DNA from: CAVOBC01 sp963693635
GTDB taxonomy: Bacteria; Pseudomonadota; Gammaproteobacteria; Pseudomonadales; Azotimanducaceae
Length of the DNA: 8,563 bases
Direction: 5' to 3'
NCBI GenBank assembly: GCA_963693635.1
Contig: CAVOBC010000201.1
Location: 1 to 8,563 of the forward strand
Shown here: positions 1 to 7,300 of the stretch, piece after piece
How the letters are laid out: each line of letters begins with the position of its first letter
Position numbering within the stretch: the stretch's first letter is position 1
Translations under genes and position numbers: made by a program
The notes under the pieces: generated by a model
What the model was told of the DNA's origin: nothing
The model's database searches: none
The model's input: the letters and a program-made list of their open reading frames with translations, nothing else

Positions 1-71
1 AGTTATCAAAATGACCTCAGGAACCAACATTCAGATCGTCAAGGCCCAGTCATTGCCAGCACGGCAGGATG

Positions 72-497
72 TCAGGCGGGTTCAAAATAGAGCAGAACAC
101 TGCCCCCAAGGTCCGCCTCCGGTCTCACGGCGTGAAAGACCGGCTTCACGCGCATACCCACCGCGAGGTCATCGATCTCGACATTTACCATGACCGTGTT
201 GAGCCGGACACCTTCGTCCAGTTCGATGACCGCAATGAGTTGCGGCAGGTCATCCGCGAACTGGGGCGCAGTCGGGCGCCGCGCGACCGTGTAAGTGTAG
301 ATGTGCCCGGTACCCACAATCAGCCGCCAGACCAGCGCCGGGGACAGACAGTGCGAACAGTGCGTACGCGGATAAAAAACCCAGCCATCACAGTCCTCGC
401 ATTGCTGAATGCTGACCTCGTGATTCGCCAGCGCATCCCAGAACGGCTGACTGGTTGGTGTCGGGCGCGGTAGCGGACGGGGGAAGTCCATGGTCAT
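72..497 (-). CDS. DUF35 zinc-ribbon / OB-fold protein, partner of the upstream thiolase-like protein
   Basis: The 141-residue product has the complete layout of the DUF35 family. A short N-terminal helix with a PFWDAL motif (residues 18-23) is followed by a rubredoxin-like zinc ribbon with two Cys-x2-Cys knuckles (C33/C36 and C47/C50, the latter after a FYPR motif). An OB-fold follows at about residues 60-140, with the usual YTYTV strand (67-71) and an IELDEGVRLNT strand (91-101). Family members bind thiolase-fold enzymes and act as acyl-CoA-binding or scaffolding subunits, as in archaeal HMG-CoA synthesis and in steroid side-chain cleavage (ChsH2). The start codon overlaps the thiolase stop by 4 bp (ATGA at 494-497), so translation is probably coupled. 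A GGAGG site (502-506) lies 4 nt before this ATG and 10 nt before a second in-frame ATG at 491, which is an equally good start. The protein is cytoplasmic and soluble; the family is certain, the substrate is not. Confidence 0.93.
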   Translation of the reverse strand: MTMDFPRPLPRPTPTSQPFWDALANHEVSIQQCEDCDGWVFYPRTHCSHCLSPALVWRLIVGTGHIYTYTVARRPTAPQFADDLPQLIAVIELDEGVRLNTVMVNVEIDDLAVGMRVKPVFHAVRPEADLGGSVLLYFEPA

Positions 498-1693
498 GCT
501 CCCTCCAGAACGATGGCAGATTGCTCACTCATGATGCCGCCCGTACCGGTGACGAGGGCAACATCACAGCTTTTGACCTGGCGACCATCGGCTCGACCCA
601 TGATCTGGCGCACAGCTTCAACCGGTTGGGACATGCCACCCGCCATACCCGCCTGGCCAGCACCCAGTTGACCGCCATGGGTATTGACCGGAAAGCTGCC
701 AGCAAAGGTCAGGTCATTGTCATTGATGAACGCGGCGCCCTCGCCCTTGCCGCAAAAGCCCGAGTCCTCGATGGTCAGCAATACCGTGATGGTGTAGCAG
801 TCATAGGCTTCAAGCACATTGATATCGCCACAGGTCTTGCCTGACATGGCGAACGCACTTGCGGCCGCTGGGCCAACGGGGGTAACAGTCATGTCATCAG
901 CGTACGTCGTCGACTTCGTGGTCAGTCGTTCACCGAAACCTGTGACAGCGACGCTCCGATGACGGCATCGCGCCGCCAGTTCCCTGCTTGCGACAACGAC
1001 CACGCTGCCGCCAGCACACGGCATGACTATCTCGAGGATGTGGAGGGGTTCGGCGATCATCTTGCTGGCGAGGACGTCGTCAATGGTGATGGGCTGGCCG
1101 CAGAAAACAGCCTGCGGATTGCCCTGTGCGTTGGTTCGCTGGTCCGCCGCAATCTTCGCAAGCGCGCGCTCGTCATAGCCATATTCCGCTCCGTACCGCT
1201 GGGCGATCAGCGCGTAACCGGCGTTCTGGGCCACGTTGCCGTACGGCACATCAAACTCCGCCTGGGGCGAACCCCAGTTCGCGCTCGTTGAGCCAAAGAC
1301 GCGGGTCGGGTCAGGCTGGCGTGGCGTGGGGTTGGACGGCATGGGCAATCCGGGGGCAGCGCACACCACGGCCTGGCAGATGCCGAGTTCAATAGCGGCC
1401 GCAGCACGCCAGATCATGCTGACGGAAGAGGCGCCACCGAGATCAACGGTTTCCGCAAAATTCACGTGCAACCCGAGGTATTCGGCAATGGTCGCGGGCG
1501 CAAACATCCCGGTTTCCGGTATCGATGAGCAGCAGATGCCGTCAACATCGCCTTTGGCAAGCCCCGCATCCGCGAGTGCCAGGTGGGTCAGTTCCGCCCA
1601 CTGTTCCAGATAGAACTTGCGCTTGCCGGTGTAGCGGCGCTCGTTTGGGTAGTCCGCCACGCCGACGATCACCGCTTCGCCTTTGAGTCCCAT
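494..1693 (-). CDS. Thiolase-fold protein of the SCP-x / lipid-transfer (acetyl-CoA acetyltransferase-like) family
   Basis: About 399 residues, the normal length for SCP-x-type thiolases. Seen in the sequence: the N-terminal strand EAVIVGVADYP, an aspartate-rich segment before CCSSIPETG, the first-domain active-site helix as VDLGGASS (residues 83-90), YDCYT (297-301), NTHGGQLGAGQAG (337-349), and a C-terminal VTGTGGIMSEQSA strand. The position that is cysteine in true thiolases (CASG) is glycine here (G87), and the C-terminal CxGxG cysteine is threonine (T382), while the NTHGG histidine (H339) remains. Claisen-type thiolysis by the standard mechanism is therefore doubtful; aldolase-like or other acyl-CoA chemistry is possible. 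The downstream DUF35 gene overlaps it, forming an operon. I chose the ATG at 1693 because AGGGAGA (1701-1707) lies 7 nt upstream; a GTG at 1699 is also in frame but only 1 nt from that site. Confidence 0.9.
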   Translation of the reverse strand: MGLKGEAVIVGVADYPNERRYTGKRKFYLEQWAELTHLALADAGLAKGDVDGICCSSIPETGMFAPATIAEYLGLHVNFAETVDLGGASSVSMIWRAAAAIELGICQAVVCAAPGLPMPSNPTPRQPDPTRVFGSTSANWGSPQAEFDVPYGNVAQNAGYALIAQRYGAEYGYDERALAKIAADQRTNAQGNPQAVFCGQPITIDDVLASKMIAEPLHILEIVMPCAGGSVVVVASRELAARCRHRSVAVTGFGERLTTKSTTYADDMTVTPVGPAAASAFAMSGKTCGDINVLEAYDCYTITVLLTIEDSGFCGKGEGAAFINDNDLTFAGSFPVNTHGGQLGAGQAGMAGGMSQPVEAVRQIMGRADGRQVKSCDVALVTGTGGIMSEQSAIVLEGA

Positions 1694-1738
1694 CGTCACG
1701 TCTCCCTTTGCTGTTTGCCTTGTTTCGGGGCGCTAATA

Positions 1739-1744
1739 TGTCAA
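1739..1744 (-). promoter_or_regulatory. Possible -35 box for the thiolase-DUF35 operon
   Basis: The minus strand carries a perfect TTGACA hexamer 46 bp upstream of the thiolase ATG, in the divergent gap. No convincing -10 hexamer lies 16-18 nt downstream (the best is AAGGCA), so this is only a candidate. An inverted repeat ATCA-N6-TGAT (1745-1758) sits immediately upstream, where a repressor or activator could bind. Confidence 0.22.
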
Positions 1745-1806
1745 ATCAGACGCGTGATGACTAATCGCAAGGCTCGCCTCGTCCCGCCCTCTCTACCTCC
1801 CCCACT

Positions 1807-1858
1807 CCCAACTCTCCATCCCAACTCTCCATCCCAACTCCCCATCCCCACTCCCCAG
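1807..1858. repeat. 13-bp tandem repeat, about four units, G-quadruplex-prone on the minus strand
   Basis: Two identical units CCCAACTCTCCAT (1807-1819 and 1820-1832) are followed by CCCAACTCCCCAT (1833-1845, one change) and a diverged CCCCACTCCCCAG (1846-1858). The plus strand is almost pure pyrimidine apart from A. On the minus strand the last two units read as four G tracts of 4, 4, 4 and 3 with loops of 3, 2 and 4 nt (1833-1856), which satisfies the usual G-quadruplex pattern. The repeat lies between the divergent thiolase and amidohydrolase starts. An apparent open frame through it that would extend the amidohydrolase is low-complexity and has no family support. Confidence 0.9.
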
Positions 1859-1931
1859 CGCCCTCTCCACGCCGCAAGGTCCCGGGCGGTTCGCCTGCAT
1901 CGCTGGTGTATGCTGAGGGGCCGCCCCCTCT

Positions 1932-1980
1932 CGACAAAACGACAAAAAAATATGGGCGGTCGATACGCTGACAATATGGG
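1932..1980 (+). promoter_or_regulatory. A-rich leader of the amidohydrolase gene with two sets of direct repeats
   Basis: Just before the amidohydrolase start the sequence turns A-rich. CGACAAAA occurs twice in tandem (1932-1939 and 1940-1947), and AATATGGG occurs twice 24 bp apart (1949-1956 and 1973-1980). TCGACA (1931-1936) matches five of six positions of a -35 box, but the nearest -10-like hexamer is at a poor distance. The region is the likely site of promoter and regulator binding, but no specific promoter can be assigned. Confidence 0.25.
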
Positions 1981-1987
1981 AGACATC

Positions 1988-3136
1988 ATGACCTACGCAG
2001 GCGATCGGGTTATCTACGACGCTGATAGTCACTTGATGGAGTTGCCCGATTATCTCTCGGCCTACGCAGATCCCGGCATCCGCGAAAAACTGCCGGTGAT
2101 TGGTGCTTCGTCGACCGCGATTTTCGATCCGGCTGACTATCTCGCCACCCGGTCGCACACGCCTCAAAACGTGGCGCAACTAACCGCCCTCGGTGACGAC
2201 ATCACGCGGGGGCCCAAGTGGCACGAAGCGCTGGGTTCCTTCAACGGTCGCGAGCGCGCCACGGTCCTCGATCTGCTGGGCTTTCGCCGGCAGGTAGTGT
2301 TCTCGTCGTTTTGCGCGCGCATCATCTTTGGCGAGCCCGATCTCGACCTTGCGTACGGCGCTGCCGCTGCACAAAACCGGTCAATGGCTGACTTTACGTC
2401 TGCGGACGACCGCCTGATCGGCGTCGCGATGGTGCCGCTTGATGACCCGGAGCGCGCACTCAACGAAATCGATCGCGCGCTCGATAGGGGACTCGGCGCG
2501 GTCTGGATCAGTGCGGATGCCCCAGGCAACCGCTCGCCGGGCCACCCGGACCACGAGCGCATCTGGGCGACGCTCGCCGAGCGCGGCGTGCCCTTCATCC
2601 TGCACGTTGGCAGCGCCCCGCTCTCGATTGAAGATGAATGGATGAACGATGGCCGCCCGGACCGGACAACCGCACGAGGGGGCGCCGAGGTGATCGGCTC
2701 CAAAGATCTGACGGTGATTCACCATGCATCGGTCAAGTTCATCTCGACACTGATTCTTGACGGCGTACTCGAACGCCATCGCACGCTACGCGGCGGCGTC
2801 ATCGAAGTCGGCGCTGGTTGGGTCCCGGACATGGTGAGGCGGCTCGATCATGCCGCCGAGATCTGGGCCCGCTCTGAACCGCATCTCGCCGAGATGCAGC
2901 GACGCCCGTCGGAGCAGATCAATGATCAACTGCGGTTCACGCCCTACCCCTTCGAGGACGTGGGTCAGCTTGTCTCCGAGTCGTCACCCTTGTTGTATAT
3001 GTTCTCGTCTGACTATCCACACGCCGAGGGTGGTCGTGATCCCATCGGCCGCTTCACGCGATCAACCGAAGGATTGTCCGCTTCAGACAAGGATCGGTTC
3101 TTTCATCGAAACTTCCTGGACCTGTATCCAGACTGA
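1988..3136 (+). CDS. Amidohydrolase-2 family (COG2159-like) TIM-barrel metal-dependent hydrolase/decarboxylase
   Basis: The 382-residue product belongs to the amidohydrolase-related superfamily (Amidohydro_2), which includes ACMSD-type decarboxylases and ring-cleavage hydrolases. Seen: the first barrel strand VIYDADSHLMELPDYL with D13-S-H15, FILHVGS with H206, IHHASVK with H245/H246, a VIEVGAGWVP strand with E273, the catalytic-Asp strand MFSSDYPHAEGG with D342 and H345, and a C-terminal RNFLDLYP close to the family's NAxxLY ending. The classical HxH of strand 1 is DxH here, common in this subgroup and consistent with a single-metal site. I set the start at 1988 because GGAG (1979-1982) precedes it by 5 nt and the family match begins at once. 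The in-frame ATG at 1976 has no ribosome site, and the frame further upstream is the tandem repeat. It is divergent from the thiolase operon. The substrate is unknown. Confidence 0.9.
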   Translation: MTYAGDRVIYDADSHLMELPDYLSAYADPGIREKLPVIGASSTAIFDPADYLATRSHTPQNVAQLTALGDDITRGPKWHEALGSFNGRERATVLDLLGFRRQVVFSSFCARIIFGEPDLDLAYGAAAAQNRSMADFTSADDRLIGVAMVPLDDPERALNEIDRALDRGLGAVWISADAPGNRSPGHPDHERIWATLAERGVPFILHVGSAPLSIEDEWMNDGRPDRTTARGGAEVIGSKDLTVIHHASVKFISTLILDGVLERHRTLRGGVIEVGAGWVPDMVRRLDHAAEIWARSEPHLAEMQRRPSEQINDQLRFTPYPFEDVGQLVSESSPLLYMFSSDYPHAEGGRDPIGRFTRSTEGLSASDKDRFFHRNFLDLYPD

Positions 3137-3138
3137 CA

Positions 3139-4137
3139 TCAACCTCGCTGATCCTGCATGCCTGCCGACTCGCCAGTCGCCGTCGGCAATCGCTGCGCCA
3201 CTGCAAATGCCTCGGAGTACGCGACCGAAACCTGTTGGGTACGATCAGACCAGTCCCGCCACATGTTCGCCTGCGGCGGGTCAAGCCGACATCGATCGAG
3301 ATCGGTCCGCGAGAAATCATTGAGCACGGCCTGGCGCATCTGCTGCGTGTAATTCGGCGGCGCTGCGTGCACCAGCCGGTGATGCCACAACACCACGTCG
3401 CCCGTCTGGCCCCAACAATCCACGGGTTTAGTGTCCGCCATGATATCGGCGAGTTCAGCTAAGTAAGCGGGCGAGTGGATGATGCCTTTGTAGCTTGGCA
3501 GGTGTGCATAATACGGAATCCGCGGCTGGTCGTACTGCATTTGAAACGTCGGATAGAGCCGCTTGTGCGAACCGGGCCAGATGCGGAAACCGCCACCTTC
3601 AGGCAACACCTCATCGATCAGACCCACAATGCCCAAATTGAACGGATGGCCGTCCGTATGACCGCCGATCGATTGGCGCGGGGCATCCCCGTGCGGCAGC
3701 GTGCAGTAAATGCCGCGAATCCCCTCGTTGACAGCCGGATCTACGGGTCCGCCGGGCCACGCGGCGCCCTCAGACCCCATGGGTCTGCCCCCAACAACCG
3801 GGGGTTGCAGCATGCCTTCCCCGAGCAGCGTCTCAGCGACACCGCGCAACCGGTCATTCCAGACGAGATCAATGAGCAGGGGTTCGGTGCCAACATCGCG
3901 GATCTGCCAGCGATAGTCCTTGCGCAGGTGCATCGTGTTGTCATCTTCGTCCTCCGCCGAGAACGGACCCACGTGGGACGCCGGCTGATCGCGCTTCATG
4001 CGGCTACGGTCGGGCATCGACGCCCACATTCGATCCCGCGCCGCCGCACAAAGCGTGTCATCCAGCATGCCGGAGAGCAGCAAATAGCCGTTGTCTTTGA
4101 AAAAGCCGATCTCGTCGTCACTCAGTTCACGCGTCAT
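3139..4137 (-). CDS. Phytanoyl-CoA dioxygenase (PhyH) family Fe(II)/2-oxoglutarate-dependent oxygenase
   Basis: The 332-residue product is a double-stranded beta-helix oxygenase. The N-terminal LSDDEIGFFKDNGYLLLSGML is the standard PhyH opening. The iron-binding triad is complete: H160 and D162 in GGHTDGHPFNLG, and H257 in TGDVVLWHHRLVHAAPPN. R268, downstream in QMRQAVLNDFSR, is the expected 2-oxoglutarate anchor, and GGGFRIWPGSHK (181-192) is the conserved loop. Such enzymes hydroxylate acyl-CoA, alkaloid, halogenated or phosphonate substrates; the substrate here is not recognisable. I chose the ATG at 4137 because the family match begins there and GAGGAGA (4149-4155) lies 11 nt upstream. 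In-frame ATGs at 4176 and 4245 give an unconserved, Arg-rich extension. The stop codon is 2 bp from the stop of the convergent amidohydrolase gene. The protein is cytoplasmic. Confidence 0.92.
   Translation of the reverse strand: MTRELSDDEIGFFKDNGYLLLSGMLDDTLCAAARDRMWASMPDRSRMKRDQPASHVGPFSAEDEDDNTMHLRKDYRWQIRDVGTEPLLIDLVWNDRLRGVAETLLGEGMLQPPVVGGRPMGSEGAAWPGGPVDPAVNEGIRGIYCTLPHGDAPRQSIGGHTDGHPFNLGIVGLIDEVLPEGGGFRIWPGSHKRLYPTFQMQYDQPRIPYYAHLPSYKGIIHSPAYLAELADIMADTKPVDCWGQTGDVVLWHHRLVHAAPPNYTQQMRQAVLNDFSRTDLDRCRLDPPQANMWRDWSDRTQQVSVAYSEAFAVAQRLPTATGESAGMQDQRG
3163..3188. terminator. Weak hairpin at the convergent 3' ends of the amidohydrolase and PhyH genes
   Basis: TGCCGAC (3163-3169) pairs with GTCGGCA (3182-3188). 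A shorter alternative, CGACT-CGCC-AGTCG (3166-3179), is mutually exclusive with it. It begins 27 nt after the amidohydrolase stop, inside the last codons of the PhyH gene. There is no T tract on either side, so it is not a canonical intrinsic terminator; it could slow polymerase or protect a 3' end. Confidence 0.2.
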
Positions 4138-4300
4138 CGCTACCGCTGTCTCCTCGCTTTTCGTGTGCCGGCGCATGATGCATACCTGGTTGGTGCTGTC
4201 CGAGAACCCGGGCCGAGATCGGAAACCCCGTGCTGCACAACGCACCGTCAGTTCAAGGCGCCGCCGTTACATCGATGCCGCCTGATCGGGGCGAGGGCCA

Positions 4301-7300
4301 TCATTGGCCCGAGCTTTCGCTCGGGCCGGATTCGCGGGCAAGGTCGGTAAAGTACCGCGCCGTCTGTCCCCGATTCCTCGCCTCATCCCTTGGTTCCTGC
4401 GCGCGCACAGCGTCTGTCGCCGGATACAAAAGGGCTGCCTCAACGAGATCAAGCCGCTCGCGCGTCAACTTCATCAATGCCGCCGTATTGTCTTGCCCCG
4501 TTCCAAGCGGAAGGTAGTTCTCTCGCGACAACCGCGTGTCCAGACGCTCACCCAGACCCGCAATCAGACTGTCAACGCGACCGGCCACGGCTTCAACGCC
4601 ACGCGAACTGTTGCGCGCGCCGGCATTGGCTAGGGCTTGACGCAAATCTCTGATCTGCTCGCCCGGCGACAAACGGGGTGCCGTGCCCAGACCCAGTTGA
4701 CTGCGCGCCTCATCAACCGCTTCCCGCAAGCGCGACAACGACTCTTGCGCAGACAACTCGTACCCCGCGGCCAGGAGTGGACGACCTGCCTGATACAGCG
4801 CGGACGCATAGGAAAGCCTTCCTTCCAATCGATCCGTCGCAACGCCATCAGCCGCCTCATCAAGCTGCGTCGCAACACGCGGGCGCTGTTCTGCCAACCT
4901 ATCGGCAGCCTCTCGCAGCGTACCCTGCACGGTGGCCAACTCACGCAGCATGCGATCTTTCTGATCCGCCAGCGGCGTCATATCAAAGTTGTAATAGGGA
5001 ATGGTGTCACCGTTCTCGTGCGCCTCACGCATTTGCCTTGCCAGCTCATCCAATTGCCCGATCGCTGCATTCTGCGACGTGATCATCCTGTCGATGGTGC
5101 GCGTGTTATCTGTTAATACCCGTTCGATATCGCCGATCTCCGCCTGGCGCAGTTCATTGACGGCTTCTTCGAGAGACCTTTCTCCTGCGCCATCACCGGT
5201 TTCATCATCAAGGGACGTAATCGCCCGGTCCAGACGCTGCAGGACGCGGGCGCGCTGGTCCCGAGACCCACCACGCCATGACCCCTCCGGCTCGCGACTG
5301 TCTTCACCGCGCGCCGCTCCCGATGCTTCGCTCGCCTCGGACGCTGCCTGAGACTGGCTGCTTGATGCCTGCTGCTGCTCACTCGCTGCCTGCTCCAACT
5401 GATCGCGGAACTCTTCGAGTTCGCGCCGCAATTGCTCCTGCTGCCAGCGCGACGCCTGCGTGTCATCACCCGCACGACGTCGCTCGTCCAACCGTTCCTG
5501 ACGCGCCGCAAGCTCAGACAGGCGCTCCCAATTCGGATCGGTCGGCGCTTCGCCCTCGGCACCACCGGCCTGCTGCGGCAACTCGTAACGATTGCGTTCA
5601 GGATCGAGTTCAAGGTCTACCAGTTCGTCCAGCGAGCGCCCCGATGAACCGCGCCCACCTGCGTTGTTGTTCGCCATCGACACGTCCACGTCCCGCATCG
5701 TCGCCTCTGCCGCCAGCAGGTGCTGCAACGCACGCTGGGCCGGCGCAATCGCCTCTTCGAGGGCAATGTCATCAAGCTGTGCTGCCGCCGGGATCATGTC
5801 TTCAATCGCGGCGCTCATTTCCGCAAGAAAACCGCCGACCTCGTCTGCGCCTGTCAGTTGCCGCGCATTGGCCCGGTCGATGAGCGTTTGCACCTGATCC
5901 TTGAGCGTGTGCTGGAGCAGTGCCAGGACCGCAACCTGATCCTCGAACGCTTGCTGTGCGAGGCCTCCCCGGTCCTTCACGCGGGGCCGGTCCTTCTTCG
6001 CGCCGTCAGGCCGGTTCATGAGATTCCACGCGGCTGTAATGATCTCGCGCTGTCGCTGCGCGATCTCAAGGCCGCCACCACCGCCACCACCACCGCCCTG
6101 CTGCACCTCCCGATAAGTTCGGTCGAATGCGCGTACGTCAATAAAGTAAAGCGAGGTCTTAACCATCTGCCCGTGGTCCTCTGCCTCCGCGTAGAATGTG
6201 ATCAGGTCGCCCGGCTTCAGCGGACGCACAGGCGCACCCTCGAAGCCGTTAAACAGGGAGCGAAGACCGTCGCCGACGGCGCTCTCTTCCTCACCCGCAC
6301 CTTCACCCGCATCCGCATCCGCATCCGCACTCGAACTACTCAGACGGGAATCGTCCACCACCGACTTCGCGGTGCGCGCGACACCAGGGGCGCGCATGTC
6401 TTCAAGCAGCAGCAGGGTCTCGCCACTTACGTCACGTTCCGGCGGCCCCGACTCATTCATCGCTCGATCAATATCATCCGCACTGACGAGCGCGACCCGC
6501 GACCAGGCATCGCCATTGACGGCGTAGTGCAGTGCCAACCGGTCGATGCCGTAGTCGTCCTTCGCCTCAAACAGCAGACTGACTTCCTCGATGGAGGTCG
6601 CTTGCCGATCACTACCAGGCCACACAAAACTCACTTCGGGCGCATCATCATCGGCTACGGCTATCGGGTAAGACGGACTGATCGCGGTCTGGATTCCCTC
6701 ATGACTGATGGCCACGTACCAGCTTCCGGCGGCATCTACCGGGAACTGACCCGTGAGGGTTGTCTCCACCATTTCTGCGTCGATCGCGTCCCCGTTAACA
6801 ACGAGATAGGCACCCGCGAGCGAACGCTCCGAAGTAGCGCTCACCGTGACCCCACTACCCTCGAGCGCGCGCACTGCGCCGCCCGGCCGCGTCTCTGCCG
6901 GTCGACCGGTCCACGCGGGCAAAGCAATATCAACGCTGACCTCAGTCACGCGCGGCAAGTCAGCAACGCGAATGTGGAAGCGCTGCGAGTGGACGCCATC
7001 TGCACCCGCGTAGTAATCAAGATCCTCGGTCACGCCCACGAGTACAAAACTCGCCATGTCGACGCTTGTGCGCAACATTTCCACTCGCTCCCACTCCGGG
7101 CTGCCATCAAAGAGCGCCGAGAGGGTGATCCCTCCCGGCTCAAAGCCAAACACGCTCGCTTCGATCACGACGTCCGTGCCGCGCGGAATGACCAGATCAC
7201 CGGGTTGCACGGTCACCCGTGGCGCAGACGCGCTGATGAGATCGCCTGTCCACAACCGCTGGGCTGCAAGGGGCAACGGCCCCACACCCATGATGATGGC

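Noticed and set aside
1..30. Possible start of another minus-strand gene (ATG at 30, reading MLVPEVILIT to the edge)
   Set aside because: Only ten codons are visible and there is no ribosome-binding site; it cannot be supported.
1583..1987. N-terminal extension of the amidohydrolase frame
   Set aside because: It overlaps the thiolase start, runs through the tandem repeat and gives a Pro-rich, unconserved peptide. The family match and a good ribosome site begin at 1988.
4138..4245. 36-residue N-terminal extension of the PhyH protein
   Set aside because: The extension is Arg-rich and unconserved. The standard PhyH opening starts at the ATG at 4137, preceded by GAGGAGA.
3475..4350. Plus-strand frame of 291 codons opposite the PhyH gene
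   Set aside because: It is a mirror of the well-supported PhyH coding sequence; its translation has no family features.
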